This document shows positions 7,829 to 15,681 of a stretch of DNA of 64,000 nucleotides, one piece after another (the stretch's first letter is position 1; each line of letters starts with the position of its first letter). The notes beneath the pieces were generated by a model that had not been told where the DNA came from, searched no databases, and saw only the letters and a list, made by a program, of their open reading frames with translations. Made by a program: the position numbers and the translations under genes. The stretch spans positions 124,001-188,000 of the forward strand of contig OZ245892.1 in assembly GCA_965229605.1 (NCBI GenBank), in the 5' to 3' direction. This DNA comes from G965229605 sp965229605 (GTDB lineage: Bacteria > Pseudomonadota > Alphaproteobacteria > CBDDJK01).

Positions 7829-8740
7829 TCAACCAAGAATCGGGGAAGTCTGATTGGCCGGAATAGCCTCCAAAATGAAACCATGCAGCTTTTCAAGGGC
7901 GCGGGCCTCAATCTGGCGAACGCGCTCCCGGCTGACCCGTAGCTCCTCACTCAGGTTCTCAAGGGTGCGGCCCGGCTCAACAAGACGACGCTGCTCCACA
8001 ACATAGCGCTCCCGGTCATTCAGCCGATCAAGGGCACCAGCCAATAAAGTATGATGCATCTCAATCTCTTGCTTCTCAGCCGCTTGCTGCTCAGGTGTGG
8101 CCTGATCATCTTCAAGATTGTCGATCCATTCGCTGACATCGCCGCCATCCTGCCCGCTGATTGGCGCGTTCAACGATACATCCCCACCAGACAACCGTCC
8201 GTTCATCGAGGCCACATCTTTCTCATCAACCTGCAAGTCAGAAGCAATGCGCTTCAGGTTTTCCGGCGACAGCTCTCCGTCCTCATAGGCCGCAAGACGG
8301 GCTTTGGCACGCCGCAAGTTGAAAAATAATTTCTTTTGGGCCGAGGTGGTTCCAATCTTGACCAGCGACCAACTGCGCAGGATAAACTCCTGAATCGAGG
8401 CGCGGATCCACCACATCGCATAGGTTGCAAGACGAAAGCCCCGTTCGGGTTCAAATTTCTTGACGGCCTGCATCATGCCGATATTGCCTTCTGCAATCAG
8501 TTCGGAAACCGGCAACCCATAGCCCCGGTAGCCCATGGCAATTTTGGCCACCAGCCGCAGGTGAGAGGTGACAAGCGCATGGGCTGCATTGGTGTCGTTA
8601 TGTTCTTGCCAGCGTTTTGCCAGCATATATTCTTCCTCGGCGGTGAGCATCGGGAACTTGCGAATATCCGCAAGATAGCGGCTTAGCCCTGCATCATCTT
8701 GTAAGGCTGGCACCGGAGGCGTTGAACGAGCAGACATCAA
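7829..8740 (-). CDS. rpoH: RNA polymerase sigma-32 (heat-shock) factor
   Basis: A 303-residue sigma-70-family factor. Region 2 reads NIGMMQAVKKFEPERGFRLATYAMWWIRASIQEFILRSWS (here split: NIGMMQAVKKF and YAMWWIRASIQEF). It is followed by the RpoH box KLFFNLRRAK, which is diagnostic of sigma-32 and is the binding region for core RNAP and regulators. Region 4.2 with the helix-turn-helix LSEELRVSRERVRQIEARAL is at the C-terminus. Region 1.1 is absent, as expected for RpoH. It directs heat-shock transcription. Alphaproteobacteria often have two copies; only one is in this window. Confidence 0.95.
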   Translation of the reverse strand: MMSARSTPPVPALQDDAGLSRYLADIRKFPMLTAEEEYMLAKRWQEHNDTNAAHALVTSHLRLVAKIAMGYRGYGLPVSELIAEGNIGMMQAVKKFEPERGFRLATYAMWWIRASIQEFILRSWSLVKIGTTSAQKKLFFNLRRAKARLAAYEDGELSPENLKRIASDLQVDEKDVASMNGRLSGGDVSLNAPISGQDGGDVSEWIDNLEDDQATPEQQAAEKQEIEMHHTLLAGALDRLNDRERYVVEQRRLVEPGRTLENLSEELRVSRERVRQIEARALEKLHGFILEAIPANQTSPILG

Positions 8741-8890
8741 ATATTGTCCTTTTTTTGCGGTATAGTTTTTTATTTTCTCGGAATGGTTTTTAGACCTGTC
8801 AGGATCATTTTTATATAGGACTATTTTAGTCCTCTTTCAAGCGCTTTCTTTTTTTCTTGTGGAATTATCTTGTAAAATTATAGGCGCAAA

Positions 8891-10078
8891 TCATATCGGG
8901 CGCACAAGATTGGGGATCAGAGGCGCATCCCCGGACTCAGGGAAAAGCGTTGCCAGATCAGAGGGCGAAAATTTCCATATATATTGGGCGATTGTTTTAT
9001 AAAGGCTGCGGCTGTCAACAGAAGGCGGCAGCACGGCCCGGCCTTCAAGTCCTGGCCATTGTCCGATGGTTTGCCTGCCCTGGACCTGTCCACCAGCAAG
9101 AAAGGCCAGTCCCCCCAGCCCATGGTCGGTGCCGCCGGTTTGATTGATCGGGATAGAGCGGCCAAATTCACTTGTTGCGACGATAAGCGTATCGTCCCAG
9201 ATTGAGGAAAGATTTTTGCGGACAATGGCAAAAGCATGAGCCACGGCAGCCATGCGCCTGGCCAGAATCCCGCTTTCAGCCCCTTGCCTGAAATGGGTGT
9301 CAAAGCCGCGTGTCGCCAGAACCGCGACGCGTAAAGACCGCTGCAAGGCGAATTGACGGGTGACCTCTTCCATCATGACCGGCAAGGCCTGTGCATCCAG
9401 ATCAAATCTTGAATCGGTATCGTGCTGAGGGGTCAGCCGATAAAATTCATCATTTTCGATGATTCTCAATTCCTCCAGAGCAGCGGCAAGAGCCTGGTCA
9501 GTTGCAAAACTGTTGCCCGCGATATGATCAAGCGAAATAAAACGTTGCGCAGCCTGTCCACTGTCGGTTTGCCGAACCTGCTCCAGCTGGCGCAGATCAG
9601 GCTGAAGCGGGGTAAAGCCGCCAGCAGCACTCAGGCAGCGGCCAAGCCAGCCGGAGGGGTTGATCGCCATCTGTTGGGCCGAGGCCTGACCACTGTTCAT
9701 CATACGGCGGGCTTCTTCATGGTCGCTTCCACGATAGGGGCTGGCGATGCTGGGGATAAAGGCCAGGTCCCCTTGTTCCCATAAGGGCCAAAAAACCTTC
9801 TCGACAGCCGGGTGCAGCGCAAATAAATTATCCAATGGCACCCCTGCAGGATGTCCACTTGAGTCAACCATGGCCAGGTCGCGCCGGGCGTTGCGATAGG
9901 CGGGGTCTCCCCACGGAATAAGCATCGAAAGCCCGTCAAGCCCGCCTTGCAAAAGGATCAGGATTAAATATTTTGACGGTCTGATATCTTGCGCGCGCGC
10001 GTCAGACGATAGCGGTGGCGGCAGCCCGCTTGCTAACGCGAACGCCCCGCCTCCGGCCAGGAAAAGGCGGCGATTCAT
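8891..10078 (-). CDS. DUF1501 family protein with Tat signal
   Basis: A 395-residue exported protein of the DUF1501 family, which has a sulfatase/alkaline-phosphatase-like fold. The N-terminus MNRRLFLAGGGAFALASG is a twin-arginine-type signal. Typical family segments follow, for example LILLQGGLDGLSMLIP near the start and VATSEFGRSIPINQTGGTDHG late in the protein. The biochemical role is unknown. A longer reading frame starts at 10123, but its extra residues are encoded by the recurring GGGTCAGGACC repeat at 10091-10108, so the ATG at 10078 is preferred. It lies 14-60 bases after the carnitine dehydrogenase gene and may be the last gene of that operon. Confidence 0.85.
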   Translation of the reverse strand: MNRRLFLAGGGAFALASGLPPPLSSDARAQDIRPSKYLILILLQGGLDGLSMLIPWGDPAYRNARRDLAMVDSSGHPAGVPLDNLFALHPAVEKVFWPLWEQGDLAFIPSIASPYRGSDHEEARRMMNSGQASAQQMAINPSGWLGRCLSAAGGFTPLQPDLRQLEQVRQTDSGQAAQRFISLDHIAGNSFATDQALAAALEELRIIENDEFYRLTPQHDTDSRFDLDAQALPVMMEEVTRQFALQRSLRVAVLATRGFDTHFRQGAESGILARRMAAVAHAFAIVRKNLSSIWDDTLIVATSEFGRSIPINQTGGTDHGLGGLAFLAGGQVQGRQTIGQWPGLEGRAVLPPSVDSRSLYKTIAQYIWKFSPSDLATLFPESGDAPLIPNLVRPI

Positions 10079-10090
10079 CTGATAATTTTT

Positions 10091-10108
10091 AGGGTCAGGA
10101 CCTATAAA
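10091..10108. repeat. Solo copy of the GGGTCAGGACC terminal repeat
   Basis: TAGGGTCAGGACCTATAAA (TA at 10090-10091) matches the outermost bases of the MITE-like element at 14213-14485. It lies in the leader of the DUF1501 gene. There is no partner end nearby, so this is a solo end or a decayed copy. Confidence 0.6.
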
Positions 10109-10136
10109 CAGCTTTGAAGCCATAGCACAGGGCAGC

Positions 10137-11120
10137 TTATCGCGATTTCAAGCGATCAGCAAATTGATTAAGCGCACGGCCTGCGCCCATATCATGTTTG
10201 GCAAGAACCCGTTGAACGGCGACCAGACATTCATCGCGGATGGCCTCCAGCTCCCGCACAGACTTTCCGTCAGCTTGTTGCGCTGTTCCGTCAACAAACC
10301 GGTCGATGATATCCTGGCTGAGCTCCGGGGCCTTGAGGTGTGTCCAGGGCAATTTCAGGGCCGGGCCAAATTGTTCCATAAAATGGCGGGCGCCGCCTTT
10401 GCCGCCAGCCATCATATAAAGCTGGTTCATGCCCATGATTGACCAGCGCAACCCCGGCCCATAGACAATGCTTTCATCCAGTTCGGCAGTTGTGGCCAGA
10501 TCATCATTCAGCATGTGAAGGATTTCTCGCCACATGGCTTCTTGTAAACGGTCACTTAAATGGCCCGGCACTTCCCGGCGGACAATCAAAGGATGCATTG
10601 CCAGCGACTGATAAAAGGCGACCGCATGGGTGACGGCTTGCGGATCAGTCTTTTTTCCTGCCACGACTTCAACCAGCGGGCATAGATAAACCGGGTTGAA
10701 CGGATGGCCCACCAACAGGCGTGCCGGATGATCAAGACCGGCTTGCAAGTCGGAGGGCATAAACCCGGATGTGGAGGAGGCTATAATCACATCTTCAGGG
10801 GCGACTCCCGCCACAGTCTTTAAGGCGGCGCACTTGATATCCATGGATTCTGGAACATTTTCCTGAATGAAGTCGCAGGATTCGGCCATGTGACGTATAT
10901 CCGTGGTAAAATTCAGGCTTCCGGACGGCGGCATCGGAAGTCCTTCCGTCAAGGCCTGTAAACTCTGTGCGGCTATATGCACCGTTTCACGCAGCCAGCT
11001 TTCCATTTCCGGGTCTTTATCGGCGGCGATGACATCAAACCCGCAATGAAGTGCGCGTGCCGCCCATCCAGCCCCGATCACGCCAGTTCCCAGCAGCCCC
11101 AATGTTTTGATGGCGCGCAT
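10137..11120 (-). CDS. cdhA: L-carnitine dehydrogenase (3-hydroxyacyl-CoA dehydrogenase family)
   Basis: An NAD-dependent dehydrogenase of 327 residues that would oxidise carnitine to 3-dehydrocarnitine. The N-terminal dinucleotide loop LLGTGVIGAGWA (about residues 9-20) and the STSGFMPSDLQ and GHPFNP motifs mark the 3-hydroxyacyl-CoA dehydrogenase superfamily. The specific call rests on length and on its neighbours, which form the known three-enzyme carnitine set. The start at 11120 follows a strong GGGAGGA site; an upstream ATG at 11165 lies inside the thioesterase gene. The stop of that gene is one base before this start. Confidence 0.88.
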   Translation of the reverse strand: MRAIKTLGLLGTGVIGAGWAARALHCGFDVIAADKDPEMESWLRETVHIAAQSLQALTEGLPMPPSGSLNFTTDIRHMAESCDFIQENVPESMDIKCAALKTVAGVAPEDVIIASSTSGFMPSDLQAGLDHPARLLVGHPFNPVYLCPLVEVVAGKKTDPQAVTHAVAFYQSLAMHPLIVRREVPGHLSDRLQEAMWREILHMLNDDLATTAELDESIVYGPGLRWSIMGMNQLYMMAGGKGGARHFMEQFGPALKLPWTHLKAPELSQDIIDRFVDGTAQQADGKSVRELEAIRDECLVAVQRVLAKHDMGAGRALNQFADRLKSR

Positions 11121-11121
11121 T

Positions 11122-11619
11122 TTATCCTCCCTTTCCGATATCGGGTGCTTTGCGGCGAATGCCAATAAATCCGGCCCGCGGATTCAAGGTGGCGATATGG
11201 TCTTCGGCAAGCTGGCTATTTTCTATGCGGGCCTGGACAGCGTCCGGGAAGGGGGCGGCACGCGGGGTTTCTTCGGCCTGGCTGATATGCAGGCAAAGCG
11301 ATTCGCACACAGACACCGTGACCTCCCCGCTTTTCAAGACCTGATAAAAATGCAGGGCTTTTGTATTGTAATCCAGCACAAAAGTCTCAACCTGCAATGT
11401 GGCTCCGACCTTGATCTCATTCAGGTAAAAGCGGTGATCCTCGACCGCATAAAGGGTGCCTTTCTCGCGCGCCCGATAGGCCGCATCAAGCCCGATCTCG
11501 TCCATCAGATCATCAATCGCCGCACTGAACACAACGCCGTAATAGGCATCGCGCATATGACCGTTATAATCAATCCAGTCCGGCGAAACAGCCGAATCGT
11601 GCAAGAAAACAGGCTTCAT
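11122..11619 (-). CDS. cdhB: Hotdog-fold thioesterase, probable betainyl-CoA thioesterase
   Basis: A 165-residue acyl-CoA thioesterase of the 4-hydroxybenzoyl-CoA type. WIDYNGHMRDAYYGVVFS near residue 15 has the N-G-H-M pattern that precedes the catalytic residue in this fold. It lies between the carnitine dehydrogenase and the dehydrocarnitine cleavage enzyme and overlaps the latter by 4 bases. In Pseudomonas the equivalent gene hydrolyses betainyl-CoA to glycine betaine, so the same job is inferred here. The tail after residue 130 is unusually basic and glycine-rich. Confidence 0.85.
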   Translation of the reverse strand: MKPVFLHDSAVSPDWIDYNGHMRDAYYGVVFSAAIDDLMDEIGLDAAYRAREKGTLYAVEDHRFYLNEIKVGATLQVETFVLDYNTKALHFYQVLKSGEVTVSVCESLCLHISQAEETPRAAPFPDAVQARIENSQLAEDHIATLNPRAGFIGIRRKAPDIGKGG

Positions 11620-12515
11620 TTCAGGCCCAGCTGCTCGCGGGCATACCCGGCATCGCGGACGGTGGCCCCCATGGCTTCGATAATTCCACGGGCTTTTTCA
11701 ACAAGCTGCGCATTGCTGGCATAGACGCCGCGTGAAAGATAAAGATTGTCTTCAAGGCCAACCCGCACATGCCCACCCAGCAGAACCGCCCCGGCCACCA
11801 TCGGCATTTGCATCCGGCTGATGGCAAAGCAGGACCAGAAAGAATGATCCGGAATCATCCCGACCAGGGCAGAAATCATGCCCATATCCATCGGCATGCC
11901 CCAGGGGATATTGGTGCAAAGCTGAAGCATCGGCGGGTCCTCGACCAGCCCTTCCTTGATCATTTGCAGGGAAAAAGCCAGATTGCCGGTGTCAAAGATT
12001 TCAAGCTCCGGCTTGACGCCAAGATCACGGACAATTTCAGCCCCTTTGCGCAGATAGGGCGTTGGCGAGACATAGGCGCGATTGACATCTCCGAAATTAA
12101 CCGATCCGCAATCAAGCGTGGTCACGTCAGGCTTGTATTTCCCTTCCTCACAAAGTTCGATCACATGTTTAAGCCGGGTTTCCTGCGATACAAAATCGGT
12201 GCCTTCGGCCAGCCCCCGCTCAATCCCGTCTTCATGGACACAAATATAGCCGCCCATACCTGCTGTCAGATTGATCACCGGATCAACATCACTTTCACGA
12301 ATACGTTTGACAACATCGCGATAATAGCGGGTTTCGCCACTGTAATCACCAGTGTCGGGATCACGCACATGAATATGGATAATAGCGGCTCCGGCCCGGG
12401 CCGCTTCAATCGCACTATCGGCAATTTCTTCCGGTGTTACCGGACAATGCGGGTTCTTTTTGACTTTTCCATCATCGCCCGTCACTGCACAGGTGATCAC
12501 AACATCTTTATTCAT
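11616..12515 (-). CDS. cdhC: 3-dehydrocarnitine cleavage enzyme (BKACE family)
   Basis: A 299-residue member of the beta-keto acid cleavage enzyme family (formerly DUF849). It is a TIM-barrel zinc enzyme that exchanges an acyl group between a beta-keto acid and acetyl-CoA. The metal-binding IIHIHVRDPDTG (His47, His49) is intact, as are LTAGMGGY and the late GGHVRVGLEDN segment. In the carnitine pathway it converts 3-dehydrocarnitine and acetyl-CoA to betainyl-CoA and acetoacetate. Its neighbours fit that role: thioesterase and carnitine dehydrogenase follow with overlap or one-base spacing. Confidence 0.9.
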   Translation of the reverse strand: MNKDVVITCAVTGDDGKVKKNPHCPVTPEEIADSAIEAARAGAAIIHIHVRDPDTGDYSGETRYYRDVVKRIRESDVDPVINLTAGMGGYICVHEDGIERGLAEGTDFVSQETRLKHVIELCEEGKYKPDVTTLDCGSVNFGDVNRAYVSPTPYLRKGAEIVRDLGVKPELEIFDTGNLAFSLQMIKEGLVEDPPMLQLCTNIPWGMPMDMGMISALVGMIPDHSFWSCFAISRMQMPMVAGAVLLGGHVRVGLEDNLYLSRGVYASNAQLVEKARGIIEAMGATVRDAGYAREQLGLK

Positions 12516-12548
12516 GGCTTGGCCTCTGTTGTTGGTTTTTAAGGATTA

Positions 12549-14039
12549 CTAAAAAAGATCATCCCATATTGCATCAATCTTGGCAACGACCTCGGGCGTC
12601 ATGGCGATGGTCTGTCCCCACTCGCGGGTGGTTTCGCCGTCCATCTTGTTGGTGGCATCAATCCCGATTTTTGACCCAAGCCCGCTGACCGGGGAGGCAA
12701 AATCAAGATAGTCAATCGGTGTATTATCGACCAGCATACAATCACGCACCGGATCACAGCGCGTGGATACGGCCCAGATAACTTCCTTCCAGTCGCGAAT
12801 ATCAATATCCTGATCAACCACAATAATCCATTTTGTATAGAGAAATTGCCGCAGAAAGGACCAGACCCCCATCATCACCCGGCGGGCCTGCCCGGCATAG
12901 GCTTTCTTGATGGAAACCAGCGCAACCCGATAGCTGCATCCTTCAGGCGGCAGATAAAAATCAATAATTTCAGGAAACTGCTGCTGTAATAGCGGGATAA
13001 ATAACTCATTCATCGCCTCCCCAAGGACCGAGGGTTCATCGGGCGGCTTCCCGGTATAGGTCGTCAGATAAAGCGGGTCCTTGCGCATGGTGATCGCGGA
13101 AATTTCAAAGACCGGAAAAAGCTCCTGCGAATTATAATAGCCCGTGTGATCGCCATAGGGGCCTTCTTCACCAAATTGATCAAGATGGACATGACCTTCC
13201 AGCACGATTTCAGCCCGCGCTGGCACCAGAAGCGGCACCGTTTTGCATTCCGCCAGTTCAATCGGTTTTTTCCGCAGCAATCCGGCAAAGCGATATTCTG
13301 ACAGATTATCCGGGCACGGGGTCACGGCTGCCAGAATGGTTGCCGGATCAGCCCCGATCACCGCCGCTGCTGGCAAAGGTTCGCGTTTTTTTGCGCCCCA
13401 GCGTTGATAATGCTGCGCCCCGCCCCGATGTTTCAGCCAGCGCATATAGGTGCGGTTTTTGCCTACAACCTGCAGCCGGTAAATCCCCAGATTATAGTGA
13501 TCCGTACGGTCTTCTCCCGGCTGCGGTCCCTGGGTAACAATAAGCGGCCAGGTGATCAGGGGAGCGGGCTCTCCAGGCCAGCAAAACTGAATCGGAAGCT
13601 GTGATAAATCTACCTGATCGCCTTTTAAAATAACCTCCTGACAGGGGGGCTTCTTGACCAGCTTATGGCGCATCGACAGGGCTGACTTCAACAGCGGAGT
13701 CATCTCCATGGCTTGACGCAAAGACCCAGGTGGCGTTGGCTGGCGCAAGGCCGCAAGCTCGGTGCCAAGTGCCCGTAACTCCTCAGGTTGCCTCCCCAAC
13801 GCCCGGCTGATCCGCTCTTGCGTGCCAAATAAATTCAAAACCGCCGGATAAGAAAACGCCTTGCCCTCCTGATCAACCGGATGCTCAATCACCGCCGCAG
13901 GCCCACCCCTTGCAATCAACCGACGGTGAATCTCGGTCATCTCCAGATGAGTCGAAATCGGCGCCTCAATGCGCACCAGATCGCCCGTGCCTTCAAGCTC
14001 CGCAAGAAAATCACGCAAATCAGAATAGGGATAGGCCAT
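12549..14039 (-). CDS. ubiD: UbiD-family prenylated-FMN decarboxylase
   Basis: A 496-residue UbiD. It would decarboxylate 3-polyprenyl-4-hydroxybenzoate in ubiquinone synthesis, using prenylated FMN supplied by UbiX (not in this window). Visible family motifs are GIYRLQVVGKNRTYMRW (here split: IYRLQVVGKN, RTYMRW), EGPYGDHTGYYN near residue 290, and VVDQDIDIRDWKEVIWA. Length is normal. It heads the transcription unit that continues into the carnitine genes, with 33 bases between. That is an odd partnership, so UbiD may instead act on another aromatic acid. UbiA lies far away at 58395. Confidence 0.9.
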   Translation of the reverse strand: MAYPYSDLRDFLAELEGTGDLVRIEAPISTHLEMTEIHRRLIARGGPAAVIEHPVDQEGKAFSYPAVLNLFGTQERISRALGRQPEELRALGTELAALRQPTPPGSLRQAMEMTPLLKSALSMRHKLVKKPPCQEVILKGDQVDLSQLPIQFCWPGEPAPLITWPLIVTQGPQPGEDRTDHYNLGIYRLQVVGKNRTYMRWLKHRGGAQHYQRWGAKKREPLPAAAVIGADPATILAAVTPCPDNLSEYRFAGLLRKKPIELAECKTVPLLVPARAEIVLEGHVHLDQFGEEGPYGDHTGYYNSQELFPVFEISAITMRKDPLYLTTYTGKPPDEPSVLGEAMNELFIPLLQQQFPEIIDFYLPPEGCSYRVALVSIKKAYAGQARRVMMGVWSFLRQFLYTKWIIVVDQDIDIRDWKEVIWAVSTRCDPVRDCMLVDNTPIDYLDFASPVSGLGSKIGIDATNKMDGETTREWGQTIAMTPEVVAKIDAIWDDLF

Positions 14040-14212
14040 GATAATATGCTAACCTCTAATAAAATGAGCCACTGCCTGCCTCTGACTTACTGCATAAGCC
14101 TCGAACCCGCCAAGAGCAAGAGCATCTTCTATCAGGCCTAACAGGACCAAACAGAATTCTTGACCCACCAGACTGATTGCGTATAGAAAGCAGCCAGCCG
14201 TTGAACGGCTCT
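14040..14212. other. Intergenic region upstream of ubiD
   Basis: I see no gene in this stretch. It separates ubiD from the MITE-like element and should carry the ubiD promoter on the minus strand, but I cannot point to convincing -35/-10 boxes. Confidence 0.5.
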
Positions 14213-14485
14213 AGGGTCAGGACCCATAAAATTCATCCATTCTGTTGGTCAAGAAAGGTAAAGATACAATGAAAACAAGCGAAAGCATAGTATTGGCTAC
14301 GGTGAGCTTGTTTGAAGCTGTAGATTTGCCTTTATTGACCAACCTTGTAAAGGCGCGGCAAATTTTTGCATCTGAGCTTTCAAACCGCTTGCAATTAGCG
14401 ATGGCTAGTCGCTGCGCGCTTTTCAAGCCCATCTATCAAAAATTTGACACGCGCAGAATGAATGAATCTTATGGGTCCTGACCCT
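14213..14485. mobile_element. MITE-like element with 32-bp terminal inverted repeats
   Basis: A 273-bp element with near-perfect inverted ends: 14213-14244 and 14454-14485 agree in about 30 of 32 positions. Both start with AGGGTCAGGACCCATAA and continue through ATTCAT..CATTCTG. The left end is preceded by T, giving a TA before GGGTC as in IS630/Tc1-mariner insertions; the right end reads TG, so a clean TA duplication is not seen. Inside is only a 78-codon frame that runs into the right repeat, with no transposase motif. It ends 11 bases before tRNA-Trp. This is best read as a non-autonomous element. Confidence 0.75.
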
Positions 14486-14496
14486 GGTATCAATAA

Positions 14497-14572
14497 AGGG
14501 GTATAGCTCAGCTGGTAGAGCGGCGGTCTCCAAAACCGCAGGCCGTGGGTTCGAATCCTACTGCCCCTGCCA
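14497..14572 (+). tRNA. trnW: tRNA-Trp (CCA)
   Basis: A 76-base cloverleaf: acceptor AGGGGTA pairs with TGCCCCT, then D arm AGCTCAGCTGGTAGAGC. The anticodon arm GCGGTCTCCAAAACCGC has anticodon CCA, followed by the T arm GTGGGTTCGAATCCTAC. The CCA end is encoded. It is the only Trp tRNA here and lacks the secE-nusG neighbourhood it often has in this class. Confidence 0.97.
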
Positions 14573-14596
14573 TGAAATCAATAGCTTAATGCCAGA

Positions 14597-15028
14597 TTAA
14601 ACCTGCGCAACAACGCTAACAGCCAGCCGCTTGCCAAAAATAGCCAGAGCCTCTTCCAGCCGCCCAATCTTGGTGGGGTGTTTGGGGTTGAGCAAGCGTG
14701 TCATCTCTTGCTCGTGAAGGTCAAGTTTCTGAGCCAGAGCCGCCTTGGTCATTCCAGCCTCTTTCATAGAAATAAGCAAAGCAGCTTTGGCTGCCAAAAT
14801 GGTACAAGGACCAACCACATGCCTGTTACGGGGCGGACTTGGTAGGGGAATTGGCTCTTGTTCCATTAAGCGGCAAAACAGAGCCTCTTCAAGGCAATCT
14901 GTCGCCTGCGTTAGTATATCGTCAAGCCCTTTGCCGCAGGTATGCGCTTCAGGGAAATCCGGAAAATGGACGGTGGTGAATCCATCTTCGTCCTCTTCCA
15001 GATCAACGGGATATTGTAAATCAATCAT
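14597..15028 (-). CDS. hicB: HicB-type antitoxin
   Basis: A 143-residue antitoxin. The N-terminal half is the partial RNase-H-like HicB fold (YPVDLEEDEDGFTTVHFPDFPEAHTCG is the typical strand-turn pattern; key part HFPDFPEAHTCG). The C-terminal half is a helix-turn-helix (MTKAALAQKLDLHEQEMTRLLNP) that would bind the operator. It lies 38 bases downstream of hicA, the usual toxin-first order. It is expected to neutralise HicA and repress the pair. Confidence 0.92.
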   Translation of the reverse strand: MIDLQYPVDLEEDEDGFTTVHFPDFPEAHTCGKGLDDILTQATDCLEEALFCRLMEQEPIPLPSPPRNRHVVGPCTILAAKAALLISMKEAGMTKAALAQKLDLHEQEMTRLLNPKHPTKIGRLEEALAIFGKRLAVSVVAQV

Positions 15029-15066
15029 AAGGTCATCCTCTTAGCCAGGACTTAAAGTTACTCAGC

Positions 15067-15273
15067 CTAAAGCTGATTAGGGTCGATCCCAAGGTCTTTG
15101 CACATTACATGTAAAAGACCCTTGGCAATCTCGCCCGTTTTTACAACCGTTCGGCGGTCTCCATAATAAATCATCTGATGACCGCCTTTCCCGCGCTCTG
15201 TATTCAAGTGGACTGGAATATGGTTTTTTCGCGCCAGCTTGCTTACGCGGCGAATGAATTCCTTCCCATTCAT
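15067..15273 (-). CDS. hicA: HicA-type mRNA interferase toxin
   Basis: A 68-residue double-stranded-RNA-binding-fold toxin. The family catalytic segment RGKGGHQMIYYGDRRTVV contains the active histidine (about residue 32), and HMG-like basic residues are spread through the N-terminus (VSKLARKNH). HicA cleaves mRNA when free. The palindrome at 15281-15302 sits 8 bases before its start and is the likely HicB operator. No strong ribosome-binding site is visible, which fits low toxin expression. Confidence 0.9.
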   Translation of the reverse strand: MNGKEFIRRVSKLARKNHIPVHLNTERGKGGHQMIYYGDRRTVVKTGEIAKGLLHVMCKDLGIDPNQL

Positions 15274-15280
15274 ATTTTTG

Positions 15281-15302
15281 AAATAAACAATTTTGTTTAT
15301 TT
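15281..15302. promoter_or_regulatory. Perfect 22-bp palindrome, probable HicB operator
   Basis: AAATAAACAA-TT-TTGTTTATTT is a perfect palindrome immediately upstream of hicA. Its position and the DNA-binding domain of HicB make it the likely autoregulatory operator of the pair (inferred). Confidence 0.7.
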
Positions 15303-15338
15303 GTCAAGAAAAAGGAGAAATTCTGCAAATCAGGTAAG

Positions 15339-15355
15339 CCCTGCTTCAAGCAGGG
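15339..15355. terminator. Short hairpin after the XRE regulator gene
   Basis: CCCTGCT-TCA-AGCAGGG forms a 7-bp perfect stem two bases past the stop of the XRE gene. There is no U-tract on either side, so it is a weak terminator or an RNA-stabilising hairpin. Confidence 0.4.
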
Positions 15356-15357
15356 TA

Positions 15358-15645
15358 TCAATATTCAGTCATCACTGCGGCGATTTCGTTCGGCAGTTTG
15401 GAAATAACTCGTAAATAATTGCGGGCTGCGGTATCAGGCATTCGCCGCCCCTGTTCCCAGTCACGAATAGACGCAACAGGAATATTATAGCGTTTTGCAA
15501 AGACTTCCTGAGACAATCCTGTTTCAATGCGGACCTGCCTTACCAGATAGGCGAAGCGTCCACGTTCAAATTCTTCGTCGGTAAGCGGGGTATCGATATC
15601 AAAGTCCTCGGGGGGTTCTGTGATAGCGTTCTGTTTCTTTTTCAT
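15358..15645 (-). CDS. XRE-family antitoxin-like regulator without a partner
   Basis: A 95-residue DNA-binding protein. An acidic N-terminus (residues 10-32) is followed by a helix-turn-helix, RIETGLSQEVFAKRYNIPVASIRDWEQGRRMPD, whose core QEVFAKRYNIPVASIRDWEQ is the typical HigA/YgiT-type fold. It has a good ribosome-binding site (AAGGAGAG). Such proteins usually follow a small toxin gene, but the 36 bases between it and the upstream gene leave no room for one. It may be an orphan that controls itself or the neighbouring hicAB or GcvT genes. Confidence 0.8.
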   Translation of the reverse strand: MKKKQNAITEPPEDFDIDTPLTDEEFERGRFAYLVRQVRIETGLSQEVFAKRYNIPVASIRDWEQGRRMPDTAARNYLRVISKLPNEIAAVMTEY

Positions 15646-15681
15646 TGGCTCTCCTTAGATTGGTGAGTCTACTCCAATCCT

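Noticed and set aside
14245..14481. A 78-codon gene inside the MITE-like element
   Set aside because: The frame runs into the terminal repeat and has no transposase or other motif.
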